Assembly (NCBI GenBank): GCA_903854335.1
Contig: CAINVY010000005.1
Location: 62,001-126,000 of the forward strand
DNA: 64,000 nucleotides
Direction of reading: 5' to 3'
DNA from: an uncultured Candidatus Peregrinibacteria bacterium
GTDB taxonomy: Bacteria > Patescibacteriota > Gracilibacteria > Peribacterales > Peribacteraceae
The notes under the pieces: model-generated
What the model was told of the DNA's origin: nothing
Database searches by the model: none
The model's input: only the letters and a program-made list of their open reading frames with translations
In this document: in pieces, positions 27,045 through 35,822 of the stretch
How positions within the stretch are numbered: the stretch's first letter is position 1
How the letters are laid out: each line of letters begins with the position of its first letter
Made by a program: the position numbers and the translations under genes

Positions 27045-27101
27045 TGTATTAGTGCAGCTTCAAAATTACATGAAACTCTTGTCCTTCTTTCTCAGGGCTC
27101 T

Positions 27102-27476
27102 TCTCTTTCTTTGTTAAGCGCGACAAAGAAAGAGAGAAAGAAAACGCTGGCGCGCCGAAGCCCATCATACGGCTCTGTGCCTCCGCTTCGGCTGCTCCAA
27201 GGCTTCGCAGCCGTCGCGTCGGCGTGGTGTCCGCCTGTGGCGGACACAGAGCCTTGCCTCCACTTTGAAGAACTTGTTCTCGTAGAGTATGCAAAAGGCG
27301 CGCGAATCTGAAACGTTGTTTATGTTCTGTTCTACAGAAAAACAAACAACCAACACTCACAAAGCCGGAGCGCGCAACACGGGGTGGAATAGTTTTTCAG
27401 AGGAAACATTCTACGAAGCATTGTTGCGCGAGCACTTTCTTTCCGCCTTTCTTTCTTGCCCTGAGAAAGAAAGGCG
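27102..27476 (+). repeat. R2: full-length copy of intergenic repeat family R
   Basis: Fills most of the gene-free stretch 27045-27537. It opens with the hairpin TCTCTTTCTTTGT / complement (27102-27114 / 27123-27135). It then matches the minus strand of R1 for long stretches, has the hairpin TGTCCGCC tgt GGCGGACA and the long-range stem GCGCAACA (27372-27379) / TGTTGCGC (27422-27429). It ends with the 13-bp hairpin CGCCTTTCTTTCT / complement (27444-27456 / 27464-27476). Just before it, 27083-27097 looks like half of another terminal hairpin. It sits between the tuf-rpsJ transcript and convergent rnc. Confidence 0.75.
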
Positions 27477-27537
27477 ATCCCTCGTCGTCTTGGGAGAGAG
27501 GGGACAAAAATCACATCAAGGCGATGTCTCTCACGAA

Positions 27538-28230
27538 TTATTTCCACCCCTTCACTATCAACGCCTCCTTCGCGGCAGCCTGCTCCGCGCGCTGCTTGCT
27601 GTTCCCCGTCCCCTGCGCGACTTTTTCCTCACCGATAAAGACCGCCGACGTAAAGTGTTTGTCATGATCCGGACCGTCTTCCTCGATGACCTCATAGTGC
27701 GGCGTAACGCCGACTTTGTCCTGCACGATCTCCTGGAACATGCTCTTCTCGTCCTTGTCCTTGCCGGCGGCGAGGAGCTTGGTCAGATCCTGTAGGATAA
27801 ACTCCAAGCAAAATTCCTGCGCCACTTCGAATCCGCGATCAAGGTAAATCGCCCCGATGAGCGCCTCGAGCGCGTTGGCGAGGGTCGATTGCTTGTTGCG
27901 ACCGTCGCTCGCCTCTTCGCCACGGCTCATAAAGAGATACTCGCCGAGCTTCAGCTCCCGAGCCACGTCGGCAAGGTGGCTGCCCTGTACGAGTGCGGAC
28001 CTCCAGTTCGTCAGCTCCCCTTCCGGCTTAGTCGAGATGCGAAACAGGTACTCCGTTGTCACGAGCTCCAGCACCGCATCACCGAGAAATTCCAGTCGCT
28101 CGTTATTGCCGTGTGCCCGACTCTCCCTGGCGGCAGAACGATGCACGAGTGCTTGCAGGAGCAATTCCTTATCACGGAAGAGAACGCCGATAGCATTCTC
28201 GAGGACAGTGTAGGAAACGGGAGCGGACAC
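27538..28230 (-). CDS. rnc: ribonuclease III
   Basis: 230 residues, full length. Double-strand-specific endonuclease for rRNA and mRNA processing. The signature NERLEFLGDAVL (about 43-54) carries the catalytic Glu and Asp; ANALEALIGAIYLDRG is the second conserved block; a double-stranded-RNA-binding domain follows (FQEIVQDKVG...AEQAAAKEAL). The start is GTG, with TACACT (complement 28237-28242) ending 6 nt upstream. Confidence 0.97.
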   Translation of the reverse strand: MSAPVSYTVLENAIGVLFRDKELLLQALVHRSAARESRAHGNNERLEFLGDAVLELVTTEYLFRISTKPEGELTNWRSALVQGSHLADVARELKLGEYLFMSRGEEASDGRNKQSTLANALEALIGAIYLDRGFEVAQEFCLEFILQDLTKLLAAGKDKDEKSMFQEIVQDKVGVTPHYEVIEEDGPDHDKHFTSAVFIGEEKVAQGTGNSKQRAEQAAAKEALIVKGWK

Positions 28231-28271
28231 GAGGTTAGTGTAGGAGAGGAAGATGATGATGAGAAGAGGTC

Positions 28272-28676
28272 CTACTTCGCGTGCGCAATCGCATTCAGCA
28301 CTCCATTCACGAATTTTCCTCCTTCTTCCGTCCCGTACTCCTTTGCGATTTCGATCGCTTCGTTCATTACCACGGCGGCGGGCGCGTCGCCACCGAAGAG
28401 CAGCTCATAGGCCCCCACGAAGAGAATAGACCTGGAGATGGGATCCATACGTTCCATGGGCCACTGTGGAGCATGCGTCTGCACCGCCTCCTTCACTTCA
28501 TTCTCACGCTCAAGCACGCCTTTGAGGAGACTCTCCGCGAAGGGAACGTCCAACTCACCCAATCCCTTCGCGTCGCGTAGGAGCGTCAATTCCGGCTCCG
28601 GCAGCGCTTGGCGCTTCTCGCGCTCGAAGAGCACTTGCATGACAGCGATGCGCGATAGGTGACGTTTCCTGGCCAT
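28272..28676 (-). CDS. nusB: transcription antitermination protein NusB
   Basis: 134 residues from ATG 28676 (MARKRHLSRIAVMQVLFEREK); this start begins the NusB domain directly, whereas an in-frame ATG at 28715 would add 13 unlikely residues. NusB with NusE (S10) binds boxA of rRNA leaders. Conserved MDPISRSILFVGAYELLFG and NEAIEIAKEYGTEEGGKFVNGVLNAI are present. It precedes rnc on the same strand. Confidence 0.95.
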   Translation of the reverse strand: MARKRHLSRIAVMQVLFEREKRQALPEPELTLLRDAKGLGELDVPFAESLLKGVLERENEVKEAVQTHAPQWPMERMDPISRSILFVGAYELLFGGDAPAAVVMNEAIEIAKEYGTEEGGKFVNGVLNAIAHAK

Positions 28677-28727
28677 GGGCTGCGGGTATGGTAGAGGTTT
28701 CTGAGGGATTCTCAATGGGAGGAATTC

Positions 28728-29237
28728 TCACCTGTTCTCTATCCAAAATCGTAATGTCGGCGTTGACCTCCCTTCAACCTCAATCTCGTCCCGAAAGACA
28801 CCGCCGTTCTTCTCGATCACCTTCCGAGACGCAATATTGTCTTTATCGCATGTGATTAACACCCGTTCAACACCAAGTGATCGTGCCTTTTCCAAAGCCA
28901 TGCGAAGCATCTGTGTTCCGTACCCCTTCCCGCGCCAACTCGGCCGGATCGCGTATCCGATGTGCGCACCGAGCCTCTCCAAGGCCGGCGTAAGACGATG
29001 ACGGATATTGACGTGCCCAATGTACTCGCCGTCCTCCATCAGCCAGTACGTCGTGGATGGCACGAATCCTTCAGGAAGATCCTCGCCCAACGCATCCTTG
29101 CGCACACGCTCGAGATACTCATCCACGGTGCTACACGAAAGGAGCGCGTACGCTCCAGGAATAACTTCTGATCCAAATTCAGCCAAAGCCGCCTCAAAAC
29201 TCTTTCGGTATCGATCCGATGGCTCAACGAGTTCCAT
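28728..29237 (-). CDS. GNAT-family N-acetyltransferase
   Basis: 169 residues. The acetyl-CoA pyrophosphate loop is clear: IRPSWRGKGYGTQMLRMAL (RxxGxG type) near residue 105, followed by the NIASRKVIEKNGG segment typical of RimJ/RimL-like and other small-molecule acetyltransferases. TAAAAT ends 8 nt upstream of the ATG. The acceptor cannot be told from sequence. Confidence 0.85.
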   Translation of the reverse strand: MELVEPSDRYRKSFEAALAEFGSEVIPGAYALLSCSTVDEYLERVRKDALGEDLPEGFVPSTTYWLMEDGEYIGHVNIRHRLTPALERLGAHIGYAIRPSWRGKGYGTQMLRMALEKARSLGVERVLITCDKDNIASRKVIEKNGGVFRDEIEVEGRSTPTLRFWIENR

Positions 29238-29277
29238 GCAAAAAAATTTTACTCCCAGGCATCCCTGACTCCTCTCC

Positions 29278-29463
29278 TTAAGCCTTCACCCTCGTGATCC
29301 CCTTCAGCGCCTTCTCAGCTTTATTCTTCGGAGCGGCGATCGTGGCGTAGGGCGAATTTTGCAATTTGCGAAGTCTGCGCACCTCATTGATCAGGAAGAC
29401 GCTATGTTGCGTCCGCCCGGCGCTCTTGGGCTTACGCTTCTTTGGTGTAGGTCGCTTCGACAT
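29278..29463 (-). CDS. small basic hypothetical protein
   Basis: 61 residues, Lys/Arg-rich (MSKRPTPKKRKPKSAGRTQ...), with a conserved-looking core HSVFLINEVRRLRKLQNSPYAT. It may bind nucleic acid; no family recognised. It lies between the acetyltransferase and the Bax-inhibitor gene on the same strand. Confidence 0.5.
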   Translation of the reverse strand: MSKRPTPKKRKPKSAGRTQHSVFLINEVRRLRKLQNSPYATIAAPKNKAEKALKGITRVKA

Positions 29464-29519
29464 GGGCGTAAAGGATAATGATACGTATTCTTCAGGTCAA
29501 GCCGGTCTGTGCCGCCTTT

Positions 29520-30221
29520 TCACCAACTTCTTCGCCTATTCCCCGAGAGAGCCAGCATGAATCGGAGGACGTACAGGAAAAGGTTGAAGATATCGAGATA
29601 CAGACTAAGCGCAAGGAGGAAGGGATTCACCCCGAATCGACCCATCCTCTGAATGCGCTGGATATCGAAGGCGGTAAAGAGTGCGAAGATGATAACGCCG
29701 GCGCCGGACACGAAGAGCTCGGTCGTCCCGCCCTGAAGACTCGGAAAGAAGATTTGGAGGATACCGACACCGATGAGTCCGATGATTCCGATGAAGAGCG
29801 CCTTCGCCATCACACCCAAATTCCACGTCGTCGTGCGCGCGAACAGCGCGGCGGCAGCGGCCATGAAGGCCGTCGCGCCAAACGCATTGATGAGGATGTT
29901 TCCACCGTCAACGTACCCCGTGACAACGGAGAGAATGAACGGCGTGATCGTAATACCGGAGAGAAGTGGAAAGAGACCGAAGAGCAGAATGTTCAGGGGA
30001 CTCTGCTGCACCCACCAGCGCGACGTGAAGACGATCGCAAGCTCAGCGATGAGGAGGACAAAAATAAATCCTGTGCCAAGGAGCATCGTCGCAAATTGCA
30101 TGCCGATAAAGGTACCGACGAGCGTGAGGGCCATGGCGAGTGCGAAGAGGCCGTAGACCTGTGCCTCCACCGAACGGGGGAGAACAACAGGCTCGCTGCG
30201 AGAGGATGAGAAGGTGTCCAT
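29520..30221 (-). CDS. Bax inhibitor-1/YccA-family membrane protein
   Basis: 233 residues with seven predicted membrane helices. The C-terminal signature of the family, FTAFDIQRI...LSLYLDIFNLFLYVLRFM, is clear. BI-1 proteins are pH-sensitive calcium-leak channels; YccA also modulates FtsH in E. coli. The start at 30221 was chosen because an upstream in-frame ATG (30260) adds only a Pro-rich stub and because TACAAT lies 10 nt upstream of 30221. Confidence 0.9.
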   Translation of the reverse strand: MDTFSSSRSEPVVLPRSVEAQVYGLFALAMALTLVGTFIGMQFATMLLGTGFIFVLLIAELAIVFTSRWWVQQSPLNILLFGLFPLLSGITITPFILSVVTGYVDGGNILINAFGATAFMAAAAALFARTTTWNLGVMAKALFIGIIGLIGVGILQIFFPSLQGGTTELFVSGAGVIIFALFTAFDIQRIQRMGRFGVNPFLLALSLYLDIFNLFLYVLRFMLALSGNRRRSW

Positions 30222-30406
30222 AGGTAACGGAATTGTAGGGAGTGAAGTCGGGAATTTCAATCAGTTTGGAGCGCTAGATTGAAAATCCCAAATTCAATTC
30301 TTGCCGAATATTCAATCAAATTGCCTATTTGACTCTATAATGTGATTATTGTATATTAGCAATACGGTCTTTCTCGCCATCGGCAGTAGGCCCAACAAAT
30401 AACATC

Positions 30407-31003
30407 ATGAACTCAAATATATTCTGGGTAACCCTCGCGATTGGAATCGCGATGGTTTTCGTCCAGGGCCTAATGGCCTGGACAGACGGATTTCTCACGC
30501 GCGGTCAGCTGCGCGCAAGAAGTATCACTGGATGGTGCTTGCTGGAGCACGGCGGAATCTGGGCGGACATCTTTGTCATTAGCCCCCTTGCTGCTTACGT
30601 TCTGGCAAAGTACCAAGTCCACTGGTTTTCGTTCGGTGGATTAATCACTCTGGTTCTTGCAGTGGGATGCTCTCTCGCTGCGATGACCGGATGGCGTGAA
30701 GGGGGTAGCACAACCCCCGAAGCCCACACCCACGACGGTCGCACGACTGCCGCGGGTTGGATCCACGGCATCTACATGGTTGTGGGGATAGCGGTGTTCG
30801 TGCAATTTTTCTTTGCCAACACCACCCCAGCTCCTGCGACAAAAGAACTCCTCGTCGTCGCCTGGATTCTCACTCCATTCTTCCCGCTCGGTGTAGTGAA
30901 ATTCTCGCCGAAATACAGATTCGACGTTGCGGCCTACTGCGTAACGTTCGGTGGGATTGCCCTCACCTGGATCGCAACGCTCGTACGCATTCATATGCTG
31001 TAA
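30407..31003 (+). CDS. polytopic membrane protein of unknown function
   Basis: 198 residues, about six membrane helices (first at residues 5-24), with conserved-looking polar positions in helices (EHGGIWADIF, GWIHGIYMVVG) and a His-containing loop (EAHTHDGRTT). No family recognised. A TATAAT box is at 30336-30341 but a good -35 is lacking. A strong terminator follows. Confidence 0.6.
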   Translation: MNSNIFWVTLAIGIAMVFVQGLMAWTDGFLTRGQLRARSITGWCLLEHGGIWADIFVISPLAAYVLAKYQVHWFSFGGLITLVLAVGCSLAAMTGWREGGSTTPEAHTHDGRTTAAGWIHGIYMVVGIAVFVQFFFANTTPAPATKELLVVAWILTPFFPLGVVKFSPKYRFDVAAYCVTFGGIALTWIATLVRIHML

Positions 31004-31019
31004 CGAGTGCGATCCCCTC

Positions 31020-31047
31020 GCGCTCCGCCGGTCACCCGGCGGAGCGC
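31020..31047 (+). terminator. intrinsic terminator
   Basis: GCGCTCCGCCGG / complement with a 4-nt loop, then tctctcaataat; 16 nt after the stop of the membrane protein gene. Confidence 0.7.
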
Positions 31048-31136
31048 TCTCTCAATAATGGCTCTGATACGCTGAAATCCTCCCCATCTCCCCTCCTTCA
31101 TTTCCGGGGCATTTTGTGGTATACTAATGAGATTTT

Positions 31137-31982
31137 ATGAAACCAATTTTCGCATCGATTCTCGGGCTCGCGGCACTGATGCCGAGTACGGCATGGGCGT
31201 TTGACATCACACCTCCGGACGGCGGGGGCGGGGGTGGCGCGGAAGGGCTCGCTGCATACGTCGCGCAGATCATCCCGGTGTTGCAAATTCTCTTCGTGGG
31301 GCTCGCGACGCTGATGCTCGTGATGTACGCGGGAAGGATGGTCATCTTCAGTTCCCAGGAGAGCACGAAGAGCGAAGCCAAAATGGCGTACCTGTATCTC
31401 ATTGTGGGTGGCGTGATCGTCGCAGCCGCGGGGTGGGTGGCGCAGGCGTTGACTCCCGGGATCGCCGGTGTGGGAGGAGAAGTCATTCAGCGTTCCTACA
31501 TCGAAACACCGATACAGAACGCCATCCTGTATATGAAGATGGTTCTTGCGGCCGGACTCATGGCAAACATCGTCATCCAAGCGGTTCGTCTCATCAACTC
31601 CGATGGGGATCAAGCCAAAGTCGACCGTGCCAAGAAACGTCTCATCAACAGCTTCATCGGTGTCGGCCTCGTGCTCATCGCCAATTCCATCGTCCTCTCG
31701 AGTAACCCCAGCACGCTGGGCGACAGCAGCATGTCTGCCGGATCCGCCGATCTGAATTACATCGTCTCGGAAATCGTCGGTCTTTCCAATTTCCTCATCA
31801 CCCTTATCGGCGCCGGTGTGGTGATCGCGATTATCATCGCCGGCGTTCTCCTCGTCTTCTCGGTGAACGAATCCTTGAAGGAGAAGGTGAAGCACATCAT
31901 CCTCACGAGCATCTTCATCCTCGTCGTCCTGCTCATCTCCTATGCACTCATCAATTTCTTCCTGAATGCCCCTCTCCTCTGA
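31137..31982 (+). CDS. VirB2/TrbC pilin-like membrane protein, first of a pair
   Basis: 281 residues: signal peptide (MKPIFASILGLAALMPSTAWA), a Gly-rich linker, then two units of two membrane helices each separated by a positively charged loop (MVIFSSQESTKSEAKMAYLYLI; VNESLKEKVKHIIL). This is the layout of the type-IV-secretion pilin-like proteins common in CPR, here duplicated within one chain. TATACT lies 11 nt upstream of the ATG. Its TGA overlaps the next ATG (TGATG), so the two are translationally coupled. Roles in conjugation-like or competence machinery are inferred; no VirB4/VirD4 is in the window. Confidence 0.75.
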   Translation: MKPIFASILGLAALMPSTAWAFDITPPDGGGGGGAEGLAAYVAQIIPVLQILFVGLATLMLVMYAGRMVIFSSQESTKSEAKMAYLYLIVGGVIVAAAGWVAQALTPGIAGVGGEVIQRSYIETPIQNAILYMKMVLAAGLMANIVIQAVRLINSDGDQAKVDRAKKRLINSFIGVGLVLIANSIVLSSNPSTLGDSSMSAGSADLNYIVSEIVGLSNFLITLIGAGVVIAIIIAGVLLVFSVNESLKEKVKHIILTSIFILVVLLISYALINFFLNAPLL

Positions 31983-32866
31983 TGAGCATGCTCCCCTCTC
32001 TGCTGATCGGCTGGCTGAGCATTCCCGTCGCCCATGCGGCAACGGACATCCAAGGAGTGATTGATTCCGTTGGCAGCATGCTCCCCGACGCCGGGAGCTT
32101 CGTCTCGGAAAGCACGGGAGGCAATGTCGGAGGACTCAACGGCATCATGATCGCCATCGCGGAGCAGATACGACCGCTCTTCTCGATCATTGCGCTCCTC
32201 CTGATCGTCGTCATGGGGCTGCGCATGATTATTGCGCAAGAGGACGAGGTGCGAGAGAAAGCGAAGACTCTCATCGTCGAGTGTGTGACGGGGCTGATTC
32301 TCGCCTATCTCTGCTCCCCGTTCATCAACGCCTTCTACGGAACGAGCGGAGAAGTTCCGCGAGGAGACATCGGTGGAGGAGCGAGCATTCTCTCCGACAC
32401 GGTGACCGTGATCATCAATTGGTCACTCGGAGTCGTCGCAGTGTTGGCAATCCTCGCCATTATCATCACGTCACTCACGGCACTCATGAAATCCACAGGC
32501 GAAGAGGGAATATCTATTCTTCGCAAATCTCTCTTCTCCATCGTCTCCGGCATCGTTCTCATCGTCCTGCGCGAGGTGCTCGTCCTCACGATGGGGCTCA
32601 CACCGAACGCAGCGGTCCTCCCCAACCAGGCGGACTCCTACCGCCTCGTCGTCTCCATCGTCACGTTCGTCGACTTCATCCTCGGATGGATCACACTGGC
32701 TGCGGTCGCCGTCGTCATCTATGCCGGCATCCGCATCATCCTGAGCTTCGGCAAGCAGGAACAAGTGACGAAAGCGCGCGGGCTCATCATTCGCGCCCTC
32801 ACCGGCTTGGCCATCATCAGCGTAAGCTTCGCGCTCGTTCACTTCGTCGTCAGCGCAATCGGTTAA
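31982..32866 (+). CDS. VirB2/TrbC pilin-like membrane protein, second of a pair
   Basis: 294 residues with the same plan as its upstream neighbour: signal peptide (IGWLSIPVAHA), short Ser/Gly linker, then paired membrane helices with charged loops (RMIIAQEDEVREKAKTLIVECVTGL; RIILSFGKQEQVTKARGLIIRALTGL). The loop-helix pattern repeats twice, again suggesting internal duplication. It overlaps the first gene by one base and overlaps the convergent folP stop by 4 bases. Confidence 0.75.
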   Translation: MSMLPSLLIGWLSIPVAHAATDIQGVIDSVGSMLPDAGSFVSESTGGNVGGLNGIMIAIAEQIRPLFSIIALLLIVVMGLRMIIAQEDEVREKAKTLIVECVTGLILAYLCSPFINAFYGTSGEVPRGDIGGGASILSDTVTVIINWSLGVVAVLAILAIIITSLTALMKSTGEEGISILRKSLFSIVSGIVLIVLREVLVLTMGLTPNAAVLPNQADSYRLVVSIVTFVDFILGWITLAAVAVVIYAGIRIILSFGKQEQVTKARGLIIRALTGLAIISVSFALVHFVVSAIG

Positions 32867-33678
32867 TCAGCGCAGTGGATGATCTTTTCTGCCGTGTCGA
32901 TGGCTTCACGTGTATTTGCAATGTCATGCGTGCGAATGAAGCGAGCGCCGTGCATCACCGCAATCGTGGTCGCAGCGAGCGTGGCAGGCAGACGATCACT
33001 CGGCGGGAGATTACGCTCCCCTGCGAGGAAGGACTTGCGGGAGGGGCTGACGAGAACGGGGTAGCCGAGAGAAGCAAAAGCATCGAGATGCGCGAGAATC
33101 TCGAAGGAGTAACGCGCATCGCTCGAAATAAAATGACCGAGCCCCGGATCGAGGATGATCTTCTCCGCACCAATCCCCTCTTCCATCGCGATGCGTTTGC
33201 GTTCGTCTAAAAAATTTCGCACCGTCGCGACGACGTCGTCATACTGCATTGCTTTCACGGTTGTGCGCGCCGATGCATCTTTCGCGTACATCAAGACGAT
33301 CGATGCCTTCGCCCGCGCGACGACTCCAAACATGGCGGCATCCGCCCTGCCCGCCGTCACATCGTTGACGATCGTGACTCCTTCCTCCAGCGCAGCCTTG
33401 GCCACGGACGCCTTGTAGGTATCGACGGAGATGACGACCTCGGGAAGCGAGTGTCGAATCCCCCGGATGACCGGAATGATGCGGCCGAGCTCTTGCTCAA
33501 TCGACACGTCTTGCGATTGCGGCCCGGTCGATTCCCCGCCCACTTCGATCACGTCCGCCCCCTCCCGCACCATCGCAGCAGCCCTGGCAACCGCTTGCTC
33601 TACGGAAACGTACGTCCCACCGTCGAAGTAGGAATCCGGCGTGACATTGAGAATGCCGACGATGCGAACGCGATCCAC
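32863..33678 (-). CDS. folP: dihydropteroate synthase
   Basis: 271 residues. Condenses p-aminobenzoate with dihydropterin pyrophosphate (folate pathway; sulfonamide target). Signatures: GILNVTPDSYFDGG at the N-terminus, EVGGESTGPQ, NDVTAG, ILDPGLGHFIS and SPSRKSF. The start is GTG, with TACACT ending 6 nt upstream. No other folate genes are nearby. Confidence 0.96.
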   Translation of the reverse strand: MDRVRIVGILNVTPDSYFDGGTYVSVEQAVARAAAMVREGADVIEVGGESTGPQSQDVSIEQELGRIIPVIRGIRHSLPEVVISVDTYKASVAKAALEEGVTIVNDVTAGRADAAMFGVVARAKASIVLMYAKDASARTTVKAMQYDDVVATVRNFLDERKRIAMEEGIGAEKIILDPGLGHFISSDARYSFEILAHLDAFASLGYPVLVSPSRKSFLAGERNLPPSDRLPATLAATTIAVMHGARFIRTHDIANTREAIDTAEKIIHCAD

Positions 33679-33738
33679 GGAGAAAGTGTACGCGAATCCT
33701 CATGCGAACACGGGAAAAAATCGCTACGATCCACCCGC

Positions 33739-35118
33739 ATGACCATCAATCCCCAAGTTTTCCGCGCCTACGACATCCGAGGAAAAGCCGGCATCGATCT
33801 CACGGAAGAGGTGTATCGACTCCTCGGCAGAGCATTCGGCTCCACGCTGCGCGAACTCTATGCTATCGACCGTCCGCGCGTCGCCGTCGGAAGAGACATG
33901 CGCCTGCACAGTCCCGCATTTCAGAGAGCGACGGTGGAAGGCCTGATCCTTGCCGGCTGCGATGTTCTGGACATTGGCGAAACGCCGAGTCCCGTGAACT
34001 ACTTCATGATCTGCGACCGGAAGCTCGACGGTGGTTTGCAGGTGACCGCGAGTCACAATCCGAAGGAAGACAACGGGCTCAAGCTCCAGATTCGCGATGC
34101 GGTCGCGTTCGCAGGCGAGGACATTCAGAAACTTCGTCTGCGCATCGAAACGGGAGATTTCCTCGAGGGGAAGGGCTCCGTCCAATCCCTAGATGCCTTG
34201 AGCGCCTACCTTGCCTGGCTGGAGAAGGGATTTTTGAGAACGGGGAAAGACATGAACGTTGCGATCGATGCCGGGAATGGCATGGCGGGGCCGGCGGCCA
34301 TGGAGATCTTGAAACGCATCGGCGCGAAAGCGACGGGTCTCTTCACGATTCCCGACGGCACCTTCCCCAATCACAGCGCCGATCCGAGCAAACTCGAAAC
34401 ACTCCGCGAACTCCAAGCACTCGTCGTGGCATCGAAGGCGGATATCGGCTTTGCGTTCGACGGGGACGTGGATCGACTCGGGGTCATCGATGAACGGGGG
34501 GCCATCCGCACCTGTGATGAGGTGCTCCTGCTGCTCGCACAGGATTATTTGAAACGTTTCCCCGGCACGCCCGTCGTCTTCACGGTCAGCATGTCTTCCA
34601 CGCTCGACACGGAGATCCGCAAGTGGGGCGGGAAACCTGAGATGTGCGAGGTGGGACATTCCTTTGTGGAACACGTTATGCACAAGACCGGATCGATGCT
34701 CGGCGGAGAACAATCAGGACACTTCTTCCTCGGGGACGTCTCGTACGGCTATGACGATGCGCTCATCGTCGCCCTGCAGATCCTCACCATCTTACGGAAG
34801 GCATCCAAACCCCTCTCCGCTCTGTGCGCGGATTTCCCCAAAGTGTTCCTCGCTCCCGAGCGAAGACCCGCATGCCCAGACGACAAGAAAGTGGATGTCG
34901 TCAGACGGGTCATCGAACACTTCTCGACGTCGTATCCGGTGAATACGATCGACGGGGCACGCATCGATTTCTCCGATGGTGCTTGGGCGAGCATTCGCTT
35001 CAGCAATACGAGTCCCCGCCTCTCGATCTGCATAGAGGCGCGGTCGCAGGACACACTCCGGACCGTGGAAGATATCGTACTATCGCATCTGCATACCTAT
35101 CCCGAAATCGCATGGTAA
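33739..35118 (+). CDS. phosphomannomutase/phosphoglucomutase
   Basis: 459 residues, four-domain alpha-D-phosphohexomutase. The phosphoserine loop TASHNPKEDNG is near residue 105, the metal loop DGDVDR near 240, the sugar-binding GGEQSGHF near 325, and a C-terminal phosphate-binding SNTSP. It interconverts hexose 1- and 6-phosphates for nucleotide sugars and glycolysis; Man versus Glc preference cannot be read. The ATG at 33739 starts the family N-terminus (VFRAYDIRGKAG) and follows TACGAT by 8 nt. Confidence 0.93.
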   Translation: MTINPQVFRAYDIRGKAGIDLTEEVYRLLGRAFGSTLRELYAIDRPRVAVGRDMRLHSPAFQRATVEGLILAGCDVLDIGETPSPVNYFMICDRKLDGGLQVTASHNPKEDNGLKLQIRDAVAFAGEDIQKLRLRIETGDFLEGKGSVQSLDALSAYLAWLEKGFLRTGKDMNVAIDAGNGMAGPAAMEILKRIGAKATGLFTIPDGTFPNHSADPSKLETLRELQALVVASKADIGFAFDGDVDRLGVIDERGAIRTCDEVLLLLAQDYLKRFPGTPVVFTVSMSSTLDTEIRKWGGKPEMCEVGHSFVEHVMHKTGSMLGGEQSGHFFLGDVSYGYDDALIVALQILTILRKASKPLSALCADFPKVFLAPERRPACPDDKKVDVVRRVIEHFSTSYPVNTIDGARIDFSDGAWASIRFSNTSPRLSICIEARSQDTLRTVEDIVLSHLHTYPEIAW

Positions 35119-35180
35119 TGCCCGGCATTCTCCAAAGGAAAAAGGTGCCTGAGGGTAGCGCATCTGCTACAGTTCTCCCG

Positions 35181-35354
35181 ATGTGGCCCTTTCGTCGGAA
35201 ACGAGAAAAGGAGAAGACCGGCATCGCAAAAAAGATCGTCGTCGGTCTGATCATCGGCGGCGCCATCACATCGATCATCGGCAAGAAACTCCTCGAGACA
35301 AAGGAGCACGAGCATGACGAGGACGATCACGCGGCGAAGAAGAAACACGAATAA
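35181..35354 (+). CDS. small membrane protein with charged ends
   Basis: 57 residues: basic N-terminus (MWPFRRKREKEK), one membrane span (IVVGLIIGGAITSIIG) and a His/Asp/Glu-rich tail (EHEHDEDDHAAKKKHE) that may bind metal. TACAGT ends 7 nt upstream of the ATG. Too short for family assignment. Confidence 0.55.
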   Translation: MWPFRRKREKEKTGIAKKIVVGLIIGGAITSIIGKKLLETKEHEHDEDDHAAKKKHE

Positions 35355-35723
35355 TAAAAAACCCCGCGCAGGGCGCGGGGTTTGGTCGCTTACCGCAGAG
35401 GGTAAGCAGGACGCACTGCGACTTTCAGTGCATTCTCCCTACCCTTCGCACGATTGGAGAGCGTGCGGCTCGTGTGTGTTTGTATAGGCAGCCCGAGTGC
35501 TCGGGCATCGGCCCCACTGAATTCCGTGGGCGAGAGTTTTGTGTTTGTTTCCTTCGCAAGAAGCGAAGAAGTCGAGATCCCTCACGGAGTGAGGAAACCT
35601 CAGGTCGCGGTAGTCGGTATGCCGCGGAGAGGCAGGGAGGGATGGGAAGCGAAAGAGTCATGTGGTGTCGCTTCTCGTCTCTCCCTGCCAAAGGGTTAGG
35701 GCGAAGTTTTCCAAAGAGCAAAT
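35351..35723 (-). ncRNA. candidate structured RNA, class unknown
   Basis: The 440-base gap before gmk has, on the minus strand, a promoter (35758-35730), about 370 nt without a convincing gene, and an intrinsic terminator. The transcript can form at least seven local hairpins: GGCAGGGAG/CTCCCTGCC, CTCAC/GTGAG, CTTCGC/GCGAAG, CCCAC/GTGGG, GCCCGAG/CTCGGGC, CGCACG/CGTGCG, GCACTG/CAGTGC and GCTTACC/GGTAAGC. I looked for and did not find tmRNA (tRNA-like ends, tag), RNase P (P4 core) or SRP domain IV motifs. Size would suit tmRNA or RNase P, so a divergent member of either is possible. Confidence 0.6.
35355..35381 (-). terminator. intrinsic terminator of the candidate RNA
   Basis: Minus strand ACCCCGCGC, CCT loop, GCGCGGGGT, then TTTTTT. 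The T-run exists only on the minus strand, which fixes the direction. Confidence 0.8.
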
Positions 35724-35729
35724 CTCACC

Positions 35730-35758
35730 AGTATACCTTAAATTCTCTCTCGTGGCAA
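35730..35758 (-). promoter_or_regulatory. promoter of the candidate RNA
   Basis: Minus strand TTGCCA (35758-35753), 17-nt spacer, TATACT (35735-35730). Start predicted near 35723. Confidence 0.7.
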
Positions 35759-35822
35759 TCCGCAACTACGGCGCCCTAACATGCGGTTTTTCTCTTCGAA
35801 AAGCTTCAGGTACCATGCCTCC

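Noticed and set aside
35351-35723. Assignment as tmRNA, RNase P RNA or SRP RNA
   Set aside because: No tRNA-like ends or tag frame, no P4 core sequence and no SRP tetraloop motif could be found by eye, so the class is left open.
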